Of a DNA stretch of 47,084 bases, positions 1-7,927 are shown in pieces. The position numbers and the translations under genes were made by a program. The notes below the pieces were generated by a model that did no database searches, was not told where the DNA came from, and saw only the letters and a program-made list of their open reading frames with translations. Origin of the DNA: Yinghuangia elevatio (GTDB taxonomy: Bacteria > Actinomycetota > Actinomycetes > Streptomycetales > Streptomycetaceae); NCBI RefSeq assembly GCF_040649515.1, contig NZ_JBEZFP010000067.1, positions 1 to 47,084 on the forward strand, written 5' to 3'. Position 1 is the first letter of the stretch; each line of letters begins with the position of its first letter.

Positions 1-180
1 GTGCTCGGGGCGCGGCGCCGGTGCGGCGAACGGCTCGACGAGGGCGTTCTCCACGCTGTTGTAGACGATGAACACGTTGGCGCGCTCGTACGGCGAGGTG
101 TGTGCCCATGGAGAACATGCCGCCGATGGACCCGAGGCGGACGGGTGGTGATCGTGCTCGTCACGCTGGTTACACGACAT
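1..180 (-). pseudogene. 5'-truncated C-terminal piece of an ectoine hydroxylase (EctD-like), running off the left edge
   Basis: Reading leftward, the frame from about position 96 to the edge encodes SPYERANVFIVYNSVENALV followed by EPFAAPAPRPEH. This matches my memory of the C-terminal region of ectoine 5-hydroxylases, just after the last iron-binding histidine. That enzyme is a 2-oxoglutarate/Fe(II) dioxygenase converting ectoine to 5-hydroxyectoine. Residues upstream of 96 stay open to an ATG at 180 but do not resemble EctD. The iron ligands and substrate pocket, which should lie at higher coordinates, are absent, and another gene starts nearby. I read this as a remnant joined to unrelated DNA near position 100. 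The family call rests on about 32 residues only, and the 3' end is outside the window. Confidence 0.55.
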
Positions 181-207
181 GACCATCGCAGCACAGGGCA
201 CAGCGAC

Positions 208-1161
208 TTACCCCTGGTGGCCGAACACGCCGGGAGTCGCCGCGTGCCACAGCCGCACCAGCCCCGAGTCGGGGTCGGCGGTCACCCAGGTGCCGTCGTG
301 GCGCACCACGAGCCACGCCCGCTCGGCGTCGTCCGGGTACTCCACTTCGGCGATCGGCCGCAGGTCGGGCACCGAGAAGACGACGTGCCGCTGCTCGGAC
401 GAGGCCGCGAGGACCCGGTCCGGTCCCAGGAACCCGGCGTAGAAGTCGAACAGTTCGTCGTCGCCGGGGAGCAGCGGGTCGGGTTGCCGGGCCGCGACGA
501 TCCCGCCGTCCGGCGAGCGCAGCAGGGCGAGCGGACCCGGACCGTACGGCGTCGTCAGCATCAGGCCCGAACCCGGTTGGATGTCGATGAGGATCCGCGA
601 ATCGCCGGGAGTGATCTCGACGGCCGGACCGACGCCGTCGGACGCCACGAGGAACACCCGGTACACGTCGTCCCCGTGCCCGGCCGCGATGCCCACGTGG
701 ATGCCGTCGGGGTGCGGCAGCAGCTCGGAGCCGACGGTCGGCGAGGGCAGCGGCGCGGTACGCAGCACCTGCCCGTCGGCCGCGTCGAACAGCACGCAGT
801 GGTCGGAGTCGCCGGCGCGCAGCACCGCCCACACTCCCCGCGCGTCGGTGGTGACCACACACGACCCGGATTCCTCGAACTCCCAGTCGGCGTGCGGATG
901 GGACCAGACCTGACGGCCGGTCATGTCCAGGACGCACACCCGGTCGGGACCGGACGCGGCGACGAACGACAGGTCCGGCGCGACCGCGTGGCCGCCCTTC
1001 CACTCACTCGGGAGCGGAACGGTGCGCTGCACCTTGAGCGCGTCGTCCAGCACGAGCAGTTCGCCGTCTTCGGTGTGCGCCAGCCATACCGACGCGCCGG
1101 GCACCCGGTCGAGACTCCACAAGGGCGGCAGAGAGGTCTGCGCGGCGAGGTGAGGACGCAT
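208..1161 (-). CDS. WD40/beta-propeller-like hypothetical protein
   Basis: A 317-residue cytoplasmic-looking protein with no signal peptide or membrane segment. It shows repeated short beta-strand units ending in patterns such as VCVLDMTGRQVW, CVLFDAADGQVL, GLVRLWHAAT and WAVLRAGD, roughly every 40-45 residues. This is the style of WD40 or quinoprotein-like propellers. Such proteins usually act as protein-interaction platforms; no catalytic motif is visible. The start is an ATG at 1161. The opposite strand is also open over this stretch but gives an arginine/valine-rich low-complexity product and is taken as a shadow. The precise function is unknown. Confidence 0.7.
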   Translation of the reverse strand: MRPHLAAQTSLPPLWSLDRVPGASVWLAHTEDGELLVLDDALKVQRTVPLPSEWKGGHAVAPDLSFVAASGPDRVCVLDMTGRQVWSHPHADWEFEESGSCVVTTDARGVWAVLRAGDSDHCVLFDAADGQVLRTAPLPSPTVGSELLPHPDGIHVGIAAGHGDDVYRVFLVASDGVGPAVEITPGDSRILIDIQPGSGLMLTTPYGPGPLALLRSPDGGIVAARQPDPLLPGDDELFDFYAGFLGPDRVLAASSEQRHVVFSVPDLRPIAEVEYPDDAERAWLVVRHDGTWVTADPDSGLVRLWHAATPGVFGHQG

Positions 1162-1322
1162 GGGCAGACGCTACCGCCGCGGGCCCGGTTCGTACGCACG
1201 GCGGTCCGGACGGGTGTGCGAACGCCGCGGGCGGTTCGCGCTCGGGCTCGCCCCGGCCTCCGCCCCCCGGCCGTGGGCGACCGGGGGCCCGGGGTCCCGC
1301 CGGGCCCGAACTCGGGTCCGGC

Positions 1323-2033
1323 TCAGGCCGCGTGGCGCCCGCGGCCACCCTGCCCGCCGGCGTCCGCGCGGTCGTGGCCCTCCTCGTCCTCCGCGCGGGC
1401 CGCGGCCCGCCGGTTGGCCGCGCGGGCGCGCAGCACCTCGATCACGATCGGCAGGACCGACAGCGCGACGATGAGGATGAGGATGAACTCGATGTTGTCG
1501 CGCACGAACGCGATTTGGCCGAGGAAGTAGCCCAGTACCGTGACGCCGCAGGCCCAGAGCACGCCGCCGATGACGTTGTAGACGACGAACGTTCGGTACT
1601 TCATGCCGGCGACGCCCGCGATGATCGGCGTGAAGGTGCGCACGATGGGCACGAAGCGGGCCAGGATGATCGAGCGCGGGCCGTACTTCTCGAAGAACTC
1701 GTTCGCCTTGACCACGTTCTCCTGTTTGAACAGGCGTGAGTCGGGCCGGTTGAACAGCGAGGGGCCGACCTTGCGTCCGAACAGGTAGCCGACCTGGTCG
1801 CCGACGACCGCCGCGACGACCAGCAGGAGGCAGATGAGCCACAGCGGCTGCGTCAGGTACTCGCCGTCGGCCACCAGCAGGCCGGTGGTGAACAGCAGCG
1901 AGTCACCCGGCAGGAAGAAGCCGATGAGCAGGCCGGATTCGGCGAAGACGATTGTGAGGATGCCGATCAGGCCGAACGTCGAGATCAGGTACTCGGGATC
2001 GAGCCACGAGGGCCCGAGGGCGAGGGTGGTCAC
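1323..2033 (-). CDS. DedA family integral membrane protein
   Basis: A DedA/SNARE-associated (VTT) membrane protein of 236 residues. DedA proteins are thought to be lipid or undecaprenyl-phosphate flippases needed for envelope homeostasis. Visible family features are the segment ESGLLIGFFLPGDSLLF, the pattern FxxRxVPxVRTFxPxxAG (ARFVPIVRTFTPIIAG), a conserved YN.IGGVLWA stretch, and about five hydrophobic segments. The C-terminus is a charged cytoplasmic tail rich in Arg, Asp and Gly. GTG at 2033 is chosen because GGAAGG lies 6 bases upstream. An upstream in-frame ATG at 2081 has no such site and would add a non-conserved tail. The neighbours are unrelated. Confidence 0.9.
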   Translation of the reverse strand: MTTLALGPSWLDPEYLISTFGLIGILTIVFAESGLLIGFFLPGDSLLFTTGLLVADGEYLTQPLWLICLLLVVAAVVGDQVGYLFGRKVGPSLFNRPDSRLFKQENVVKANEFFEKYGPRSIILARFVPIVRTFTPIIAGVAGMKYRTFVVYNVIGGVLWACGVTVLGYFLGQIAFVRDNIEFILILIVALSVLPIVIEVLRARAANRRAAARAEDEEGHDRADAGGQGGRGRHAA

Positions 2034-2168
2034 GGCGGCGGCCTTCCGATGGGTGACAGGAGCCGGTCCACGTCCGGGCACAAAGGCACCAGGTCATGGG
2101 AGTGCAAAGGAACGGTCTCCCAAGAGTAACGCGGATCATGTCGGCCCCGGTTCCCGGAATCCGCGGTC

Positions 2169-3080
2169 TTATGTCGGGGAAATGCCGGACGCGGACGGCG
2201 CGGGGGTGACGGTCGTACGCGCGGTCAACTCCGTGCCGTCCGCCGACAGGTCGAGCGCGACGACGACCGACGCGAGGTCGGCGAGGCTGTGCGCGTGGCT
2301 TCCGCCGCACGGGATGTGCGCGTCGCCGTCCGGCAGCGCGCAGTGCCACACGCGGCGGGCGGTCAGGGCGGTGTCGGGGACCTCGATGCGTACCGCCGCG
2401 CCCGAGGCGACCCACTCCGCGAGCGTCGCGTTGGCCCGCTCCTGGACGGCGGCCAGGTCGTCGGCGAGGCCCTCGCTCCCGAAGCCTTTCTTGCGCAGCG
2501 ACTTGCCGATCCGGTAGTCGTCGCGGCTCGTCCATTCGCCGATGCGGGACGTGTCCATCGCGAGGTTGTCGAAGTCGGGCCGTCCGAGGGCGTCCGTGCG
2601 GACCTCCTTGCGCCACCGCTCCGCCAGGGCCTCGTTGAGGGCGAAGGCCATCAGGTGGCACGCGGTGTGCGCGGCGCTCAGCGCGGCCCGCCGGGCGGGG
2701 TCGACGGCGAGCACGGCCTCCTCACCGACCAGCGACGCGGGGTCGACGCCCTCGGCGGGGTCGACCACGTGCAGCACGAGCCAGGCCCACGACTCGTCGC
2801 CGCGCCGCACCGGGATGTCGCCTGCCACCGCGAACGCGCCGTCCGGCCCCACTCCCCCGGTCTGGCAGTCGACGACCGGGTACGCGCGTCCGGCCACGGT
2901 CAGCGTGCCGGTGTCGGCGGGCTGGTCGGGCCAGGTGTGGTCGAGCGGGTGGAAGGGCGTGTCCGCCACCACGACGGCCCAACGGCCGTCGGGCAGGACC
3001 GGGACGGCCAGTACCGGGGACGTGCCGGCGACGTCGCCCGCGGGGTAGCCGACGGTGGTCGAGGCGGTGGGGAGGGACAT
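2169..3080 (-). CDS. AlaX-like alanyl-tRNA editing (trans-editing) metalloprotein
   Basis: A 303-residue standalone homologue of the editing domain of alanyl-/threonyl-tRNA synthetases. It is predicted to hydrolyse mischarged tRNA(Ala). The zinc ligands are visible as HTACH (H138, H142) and CGGSH (C258, H262), the HxxxH...CxxxH set of AlaX proteins. The N-terminal part (about residues 20-110) forms a beta-rich domain with a typical DCQT segment. ATG 3080 is preceded by GAAGGAG at good spacing. The leader just upstream holds two tandem 22-bp repeats. The gene diverges from the membrane protein at 3234 with about 150 bp between. No synthetase catalytic core is present. Confidence 0.88.
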   Translation of the reverse strand: MSLPTASTTVGYPAGDVAGTSPVLAVPVLPDGRWAVVVADTPFHPLDHTWPDQPADTGTLTVAGRAYPVVDCQTGGVGPDGAFAVAGDIPVRRGDESWAWLVLHVVDPAEGVDPASLVGEEAVLAVDPARRAALSAAHTACHLMAFALNEALAERWRKEVRTDALGRPDFDNLAMDTSRIGEWTSRDDYRIGKSLRKKGFGSEGLADDLAAVQERANATLAEWVASGAAVRIEVPDTALTARRVWHCALPDGDAHIPCGGSHAHSLADLASVVVALDLSADGTELTARTTVTPAPSASGISPT

Positions 3081-3093
3081 GCCCGGCAACTCC

Positions 3094-3137
3094 TTCGGTC
3101 GTCTTTCGCGCGTCCTTCGGTGGTCTTTCGCGCATCG
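3094..3137. repeat. Two tandem 22-bp direct repeats in the AlaX leader
   Basis: Unit one (3094-3115) and unit two (3116-3137) share 19 of 22 bases, built around TCTTTCGCGC. On the mRNA strand each copy ends in CCGAAGGA, and the copy nearest the gene supplies part of the ribosome-binding site of the AlaX-like gene. Twenty-two bases is two turns of an 11-bp helix. Confidence 0.8.
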
Positions 3138-3233
3138 CGACCGTGTTTCGGCGCCGGGTTCCCGGGCCGGACGGTTCGCACGGTCGATCATGTACGAAGC
3201 GCACCCGATCGGAAACTCCGGACAAGGCGAGGC

Positions 3234-3992
3234 ATGGCGTACGACGCGTATGACCTGTTCCGGTGGGCGGCGACCGCGCCACCGGACACCGAGGAGCAGC
3301 CCGAGCCCATCCGCCGCGCCATCGGCTGGATGCTGATCGCGTTCATCGTCACGTTCCTGCTGACGCGCATGATCACCCGCATGATCCGGGCGGGCAAGGG
3401 CCCGTTCCGCAACGTGACGTTCTCCGGCGGCCTGCACGTGCACCACCAGGTGTACGGCATCTTCCTGATGCTGATCGCGGGCGCCGCGGAGTTCGCGTAC
3501 GAGCCTGGCGGCGTCGCGCGCTCGGTCCTCGCCGCGGTCTTCGGCGCGGGGGCCGCCCTGACGCTCGACGAGTACGCGCTGTGGTTCCACATGGACGACG
3601 TCTACTGGTCCGCAGAGGGCCGAAAGTCGGTGGACGCGGTGCTGATCGCGGCCGGGGTCGGGCTGCTGGTGATGCTCGGCGCCAACCCGTTCGACATCGG
3701 CCCGGGCGAGAGCGCACCGGTCGGGGCGGTGGTCGCGCTGATGAACCTGGTGTTCGCCCTCGCCGCGATCTTCAAGGGCAAGGTGGCGACGGGGCTCATC
3801 GGCGTGCTGGTGCCGGTCGTCGCGATGGTCTCGACGTTCCGGCTCGCCAAGCCCGACTCGCCCTGGGCGCGCTGGCGCTACCCGGCGGGCTCGCACAAGC
3901 GTGCCAAGGCGGTGAAGCGGTTCCCGCCGGGCAAACGCACGGCGTGGGACCGGTTCAAGGACATGATCGGCGGCGCCCCCAGCACCGGATGA
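3234..3992 (+). CDS. Conserved actinobacterial integral membrane protein with clustered His/Asp residues
   Basis: A 252-residue membrane protein with five or six hydrophobic segments (starting about residues 30, 75, 97, 135, 162 and 184) and a basic C-terminal tail. Strongly patterned polar residues sit at membrane edges: LHVHHQVYG (H68, H70, H71) and LTLDEYALWFHMDDVYW (D112, E113, H119, D121, D122). Such a layout resembles metal-binding membrane enzymes, but I do not recognise a characterised family, so catalysis is inference. ATG 3234 follows a GGCGAGG stretch. It is divergent from the AlaX-like gene and convergent with the oxidoreductase at 4026-5012. Confidence 0.8.
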   Translation: MAYDAYDLFRWAATAPPDTEEQPEPIRRAIGWMLIAFIVTFLLTRMITRMIRAGKGPFRNVTFSGGLHVHHQVYGIFLMLIAGAAEFAYEPGGVARSVLAAVFGAGAALTLDEYALWFHMDDVYWSAEGRKSVDAVLIAAGVGLLVMLGANPFDIGPGESAPVGAVVALMNLVFALAAIFKGKVATGLIGVLVPVVAMVSTFRLAKPDSPWARWRYPAGSHKRAKAVKRFPPGKRTAWDRFKDMIGGAPSTG

Positions 3993-4025
3993 GCCGTGGC
4001 GGCGGGGGCACCGGACCGGTGTCGG

Positions 4026-5012
4026 TCAGAGGTTGGGGATGACGTCCGTCTCCAGGAGCTTGAGGCTCTCCCAGGCCAGCTGCGGCGGGATGCCGCCCAT
4101 CATCGGGTGGAAGAGGCCGAACGCGGCATCGCCCATCGCCTTGAGCTCGTCGACGTATTGCTCCGGCGTGATGACGCGGTACTGGCCGGTCTTCTTCAGC
4201 TCCTCGGCGCTGCCGACCGGCTCGTAGCCGCCCGCGTCGGTCCCGGCGGTGCCCGCCTCGGCCATCATCGCGCCGTAGGCGTTGACCTCGTGCATCGCGA
4301 ACGGGGCGATGCGCTCCCAGTCCGCGTCCGGGTCCTTGGACAGGTGCAGGAAGCCGGTGTCGCCGCCGAAGTACGGGCCCGGGTCCTCCTGGCCGAGCTT
4401 GAGCTTCTCGTCGCGGTAGAACTCCCACAGGCCCGGGTTGGACGGCATGAAGCCGTCGGCGATGCGGGCCGCGCGGCGGGCGGCGGCTTCGACGCTGCCG
4501 CCGAGCACGATCGCGGGGCCGCCGGGCTGGAACGGGGTCGGGGTCACCCGGACCGTGCGGCCGCGGAACTCGAAGGGCTCGCCGGTCCACGCGGCGCGCA
4601 GCGTGTGCACCATCTCGGTGGTGAGCTTCGCCCGGTCCTTGAGGGAGCGGTCGAACATGTCGAACTCGTGCGCGGCGTAGCCGTTGGCGAGGACGACGCT
4701 CACCCGGCCCTGGCTGATGAGGTCCACGACGGCGAGTTCCTCGGCCATGTGCAGCGGGTCGTGCAGCGGCGCGGGGATCGCGGCGATGTTGACCATCATG
4801 TTCTTGGTGCGCGAGGCGACCGCGGCGGCCATCGGCAGCGGGCGCGGCAGGTAGCCGTCCTCGGACGCGTGGTGCTCGGACAGCACGACCATCATGAAGC
4901 CGCGCTCTTCCGCCCAGGAGACCATGTCCAGCGCCGCTCCGTACCGCTCGCCCATGGTGGTCCCGGCAAAGGCCGGATTGCGGAAGTCGAAGCGAAGCGC
5001 GAAAACTGCCAT
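4026..5012 (-). CDS. LLM class (luciferase-like) flavin-dependent oxidoreductase
   Basis: A 328-residue TIM-barrel protein of the bacterial luciferase-like monooxygenase superfamily. Such enzymes use FMN or F420 to oxidise or reduce small substrates; the substrate is not evident. Family features include the MAVFALRFDFRNP start strand, VVLSEHH (residues about 44-50), the AAIPAPLHDPLHMAEELAVVDLISQGR segment characteristic of LLM barrels, and GGSVEAAARRAARIADGFMP near the flavin site. ATG 5012 has AGGAG 8 bases upstream. A palindrome of the shared TGAYGnnnCGTCA type lies 47-63 bp upstream. The MarR gene at 5178-5765 is upstream in the same orientation. Confidence 0.88.
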   Translation of the reverse strand: MAVFALRFDFRNPAFAGTTMGERYGAALDMVSWAEERGFMMVVLSEHHASEDGYLPRPLPMAAAVASRTKNMMVNIAAIPAPLHDPLHMAEELAVVDLISQGRVSVVLANGYAAHEFDMFDRSLKDRAKLTTEMVHTLRAAWTGEPFEFRGRTVRVTPTPFQPGGPAIVLGGSVEAAARRAARIADGFMPSNPGLWEFYRDEKLKLGQEDPGPYFGGDTGFLHLSKDPDADWERIAPFAMHEVNAYGAMMAEAGTAGTDAGGYEPVGSAEELKKTGQYRVITPEQYVDELKAMGDAAFGLFHPMMGGIPPQLAWESLKLLETDVIPNL

Positions 5013-5058
5013 GCGTAGTCTCCTGGATCCCACGCCCGCAGCCTGCGGACGCCCCGTG

Positions 5059-5075
5059 CCTGATGGACCGTCAGG
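5059..5075. promoter_or_regulatory. Operator-like palindrome upstream of the LLM gene (shared motif copy 1)
   Basis: CCTGATGGACCGTCAGG: 8-base arms around a central A with one mismatch. It lies 47 bp ahead of the LLM start at 5012 and downstream of the MarR stop. The core TGATGGACCGTCA is identical to the site at 36037-36051. Confidence 0.6.
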
Positions 5076-5177
5076 TTAGTGTCGGGGGGCGGCGAGAGCC
5101 AGATGCAGGACACAATCCACGACTTTGTCTCACGACGGGCGCAGGGCGTGGGACCGCGCTGCCGGGCCGCGGCCGGG

Positions 5178-5765
5178 CTACGCCGGGTCCGGGTCGGCGA
5201 GGGCCCGGGCGAGCAGAGTGCGGAGCGTACGGCGCTCGTCGTCGCCGAGTCCGCCGCGCAGCGGGGGGTCGACGGCGAGGCGGTCGAGCAGGTCGCGGCG
5301 CAGGGCGCGGCCGTCCTCGGTCAGCTCCACCTGCTTCGCGCGGCGGTCGCCGGGCAGTGGGCCGCGGCGTACCAGGCCCCGTTCTTCGAGGCGGTCCACG
5401 ACGAAGGTGACGTTGGGCGGTTCGCAGCACATGCGGCGGCCCAGCTCGCGCATGCCGGCCGGTTCGGCGAGTTCGTAGACGGCGTTGGCCTGCGACGCGG
5501 TGAGCCCCACGGCCGCGGCACAGGAGGCGAAGTGCGCGTCGAGGCGGGCCGTCGCCTCGTACAGGAGCGGGGTGAGGCCGGGCAGTCCGGCGATGTCGGC
5601 GGCGCCTCGGACGGTGCGGCGCGCGCCCGCTTCCGTCTCCGCGCGGTCCGGCGCGGCTTCTCGCTCGGCTTCCCGCCCGGGTTCCCGCGCTTCGTGCCGC
5701 GCGACCGCGGACCCGCCCTCGCCCGCGGAGGCGCCGGTGCGCCGTCCGCCTCCCCGTGTGTCCAT
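5178..5765 (-). CDS. MarR family transcriptional regulator
   Basis: A 195-residue protein whose C-terminal 135 residues are a MarR winged helix: helix LTASQANAVYELAEP, recognition region MRELGRRMCCEPPNVTFVVDRLEERGLVRR and wing PGDRRAKQVELTEDG. The first 50-55 residues are an unusual Glu/Arg/Ala-rich extension, so a later start (for example a GTG inside that stretch) is possible. The ATG at 5765 has GGAG only two bases upstream. The gene diverges from the SDR gene at 5881 over 115 bp, the usual arrangement for a MarR regulator and its target. It is the first candidate to bind in that gap, although TetR-type repressors elsewhere could also do so. Confidence 0.85.
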   Translation of the reverse strand: MDTRGGGRRTGASAGEGGSAVARHEAREPGREAEREAAPDRAETEAGARRTVRGAADIAGLPGLTPLLYEATARLDAHFASCAAAVGLTASQANAVYELAEPAGMRELGRRMCCEPPNVTFVVDRLEERGLVRRGPLPGDRRAKQVELTEDGRALRRDLLDRLAVDPPLRGGLGDDERRTLRTLLARALADPDPA

Positions 5766-5797
5766 GGCTCCGGACCCTATCGTGCGAGCCCGAAAGA

Positions 5798-5825
5798 TTA
5801 CAGCTCGAATGTTTTCCGGTATAAC
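5798..5825 (+). promoter_or_regulatory. Candidate promoter for the SDR-LLM operon
   Basis: TTACAG (5798-5803) and TATAAC (5820-5825) are separated by 16 bases, a weak -35 with a good -10. The palindrome at 5837-5851 sits where the transcript would start, as expected for a repressor site. This is pattern matching only. Confidence 0.35.
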
Positions 5826-5836
5826 GGTCTCGCGGA

Positions 5837-5851
5837 CTGACGGCTCGTCAG
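5837..5851. promoter_or_regulatory. Operator-like palindrome before the SDR-LLM operon (shared motif copy 2)
   Basis: CTGACGGCTCGTCAG, with perfect 6-base arms CTGACG/CGTCAG around GCT. It lies 30 bp ahead of the SDR ATG and just after the candidate -10 box. Confidence 0.6.
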
Positions 5852-5880
5852 ATCAACCGGCTGAGAACGGAGACCGAAGC

Positions 5881-6765
5881 ATGACCACTCCTGTCCCCCC
5901 GGCCGGTCCCCTGGCCAGCCGCATGGCCCTGGTCACGGGCGGCAGCGGCGGAATCGCGTCGGCGAGCGCCGAGCGGCTGCTGCGCGACGGATGCTCGGTC
6001 ACCCTCACCGCGCGGCGCGAGCCGGAGTTGGCCGCGACCGCCGAGCGGCTGCGCGCGGTGGCGCCGGAAGGCGCCGAGGTCAGGTACATCGCGGGCGACT
6101 CGTGCACGACCGAGGGCGTGCGCGCGGCCGTCGACCTGGCCACGCGCGACGGCGGACGCCTCGACATCTGCGTCGCCACCGTCGGCGGCGGCAAGGTCGC
6201 ACCGCTGCTGGCCATGGACGACGAGCAGTTCGTCGAGGACCTGCGGCGCAACACCGTCAGCGGATTCCTGGCGATCAAGTACGCGACCCCGCCCATCGCC
6301 GCGGCGGGCGGCGGTTCGATCGTGCTCATCTCGACCAACGCGGCCAAGCTGTCGTGGCCGTACCTCGCGGGCTACGCGTCGGGCAAGGCCGGGCTCGAAG
6401 CCCTGGTACGGGTCGCCGCGGACGAGCTGGCGCCGCTCGGCGTGCGGGTCAACGCGGTACGCCCCGGGCTGGTGAAGTCGCAGGAGGACGCCCGGATCTT
6501 CCGCAACGAGGAGCTGATCGCGGCGTACCTCGCCAACAAGCCCCTGGGGCGCATCGGCGCGCCGCGCGACATCGCCGAGGCCGTCCGGTACCTCGCGGGG
6601 CCCGAGGCGTCCTGGACGACCGGCCAGAGCATCGCCGTCGACGGCGGCCAGGAGCTGCGGGCGGCACCGTCGTTCGAGAAGCTGGCGCGCGCGACGGTCG
6701 GCGACGAGGCCGTGGAGGCCGCCCTCGCCGGACGCATCCCCCAGACCCCGCCCGCCGCGGGCTGA
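5881..6765 (+). CDS. SDR family oxidoreductase
   Basis: A 294-residue short-chain dehydrogenase/reductase, NAD(P)-dependent. The cofactor motif is TGGSGGIA (residues 19-26), a variant of TGxxxGIG. The catalytic residues S151 and Y165-x3-K169 (YASGK) are present. The usual NNAG is replaced by ATVGGG near residue 99. The C-terminal GQSIAVDGGQ is the normal SDR ending. ATG 5881 follows GGAG at 7-bp spacing. It is followed after 58 bp by the LLM gene at 6824, probably one operon, divergent from MarR. The substrate is unknown; joint SDR/LLM units often act on lipids, terpenoids or aromatics, but nothing here fixes which. Confidence 0.88.
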   Translation: MTTPVPPAGPLASRMALVTGGSGGIASASAERLLRDGCSVTLTARREPELAATAERLRAVAPEGAEVRYIAGDSCTTEGVRAAVDLATRDGGRLDICVATVGGGKVAPLLAMDDEQFVEDLRRNTVSGFLAIKYATPPIAAAGGGSIVLISTNAAKLSWPYLAGYASGKAGLEALVRVAADELAPLGVRVNAVRPGLVKSQEDARIFRNEELIAAYLANKPLGRIGAPRDIAEAVRYLAGPEASWTTGQSIAVDGGQELRAAPSFEKLARATVGDEAVEAALAGRIPQTPPAAG

Positions 6766-6823
6766 CGCCGACCCGAGCGCCGAAGTCCCGGCACCGTCTC
6801 CGAACGAACGAATGGAGAAACGA

Positions 6824-7744
6824 ATGACAGACGACGTGCAGCTGTCCATCGGACTGCCGAACTTCGGCCCCTGGCCGGACGGCGACTGGCGCGGCTTCGT
6901 GGACGTCGCGCGTGCGGCCGAGGACGCGGGCATCGACCGCGTCGTCCTGGTCGACCACGTCGTCATGGGCCCGAACACCGACAAGTACGTCTGGGGCCGC
7001 TTCCCCACGCCGCCGGAAGCCCCGTGGTCCGAGCCGCTGACGCTGCTCGCCGGCATGGCCGCCGTCACGTCGCGCATCCGCCTGGCCACCGGCATCCTGG
7101 TCGCGCCGCTGCGCGGGGCGACCCTGCTGGCCAAGACCGCCGCGACGCTCGACCAGATCAGCGGCGGGCGCCTGGAACTCGGCGTCGGGACCGGGTGGCA
7201 GCGTGAGGAGTACGACGCGGCCGGCCTCGACTGGGACCTGCGCGGGCGGTTGCTGACCGACACGATCGCGGCCTGCAAGGCGCTGTGGACGCAGACCCCG
7301 GCGGCGTTCGCGTCCGAGACGGTCAACTTCAGCGACACGTACCTGATGCCGAAGCCCGTGCAGCCGGGCGGTGTGCCGCTGTGGATCGGCGGCACGCTCA
7401 ACAAGCGCAACCTGGCGCGCATCGTCGAGTCCGGCGACGGGTGGATCCCGATCATGGGGCTGTCGACCGAGGACATGGCCCGCGATGTCGTGACGATTCG
7501 TCAGGCGCTGGCCGACGCGGGCCGCGACCCCGCGGCGCTGCGCGTACAAGGGCCGATCCCGATGGCGAAGGGCGACGACGGCAAGTTCGACCTCGCCCGG
7601 ACCATGGACAACGCCGCGGAGGTGGTGGCTGCGGGCGCGACCGCACTGCAGCTGCCGATCCAGGCGTTCTGCCCGGGGCCGAAGGAGGCTCCCGCGTTCT
7701 TCGCCGAGGCACGCAGGCTCTTCGACGCGGCACTCGGCCGCTGA
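6824..7744 (+). CDS. LLM class F420-dependent-type oxidoreductase
   Basis: A 306-residue luciferase-like TIM-barrel oxidoreductase. Typical segments are GLPNFGPWPDGDWRGFVDVARAAEDAG at the N-terminus, LVDHVVMG, TSRIRLATGILVAPLRGATLLAKTAATLDQISGGRLELGVGTGWQREEY and the later PLWIGGTLNKRNLARI near the cofactor phosphate site. This resembles the F420-using branch, though coenzyme choice cannot be proven from sequence. The start at 6824 is chosen over an ATG at 6812 because GGAG precedes it by 6 bases. Second gene of the SDR operon. It ends about 47 bp before a strong convergent terminator. Confidence 0.88.
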   Translation: MTDDVQLSIGLPNFGPWPDGDWRGFVDVARAAEDAGIDRVVLVDHVVMGPNTDKYVWGRFPTPPEAPWSEPLTLLAGMAAVTSRIRLATGILVAPLRGATLLAKTAATLDQISGGRLELGVGTGWQREEYDAAGLDWDLRGRLLTDTIAACKALWTQTPAAFASETVNFSDTYLMPKPVQPGGVPLWIGGTLNKRNLARIVESGDGWIPIMGLSTEDMARDVVTIRQALADAGRDPAALRVQGPIPMAKGDDGKFDLARTMDNAAEVVAAGATALQLPIQAFCPGPKEAPAFFAEARRLFDAALGR

Positions 7745-7791
7745 CGCGGCCCGGGCGCCAGGCCCGGCGAACAAGGTGAACGAGGTGAACA

Positions 7792-7832
7792 ACACGTGTG
7801 GGCGGCACCTTCTCGGTGCCGCCCACACGTGT
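7792..7832. terminator. Bidirectional hairpin terminator
   Basis: Perfect inverted repeat with 18-base arms (7792-7809 and 7815-7832) and the 5-base loop TTCTC. It lies between the convergent LLM gene (ends 7744) and L,D-transpeptidase gene (ends 7928), so it can serve both. There is no U-tract, as is common in this GC range. Confidence 0.85.
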
Positions 7833-7927
7833 GTTCGTGTCTTCGGGTGTGCTGCCGGCCTGGGCCGAACGCTCGTCCGACCGCGGCACGGCCGCAAGGC
7901 GACCGCGACGCGACGACGCTGCCGTCG

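Noticed and set aside
1..1530. Long + strand frame over the left end
   Set aside because: Antisense to the EctD-like piece and the propeller gene; its product is His/Arg/Val-rich without domains.
4010..4022. CACCGGACCGGTG palindrome between convergent genes
   Set aside because: Short, one-base centre, no stem long enough for a terminator and not of the shared motif.
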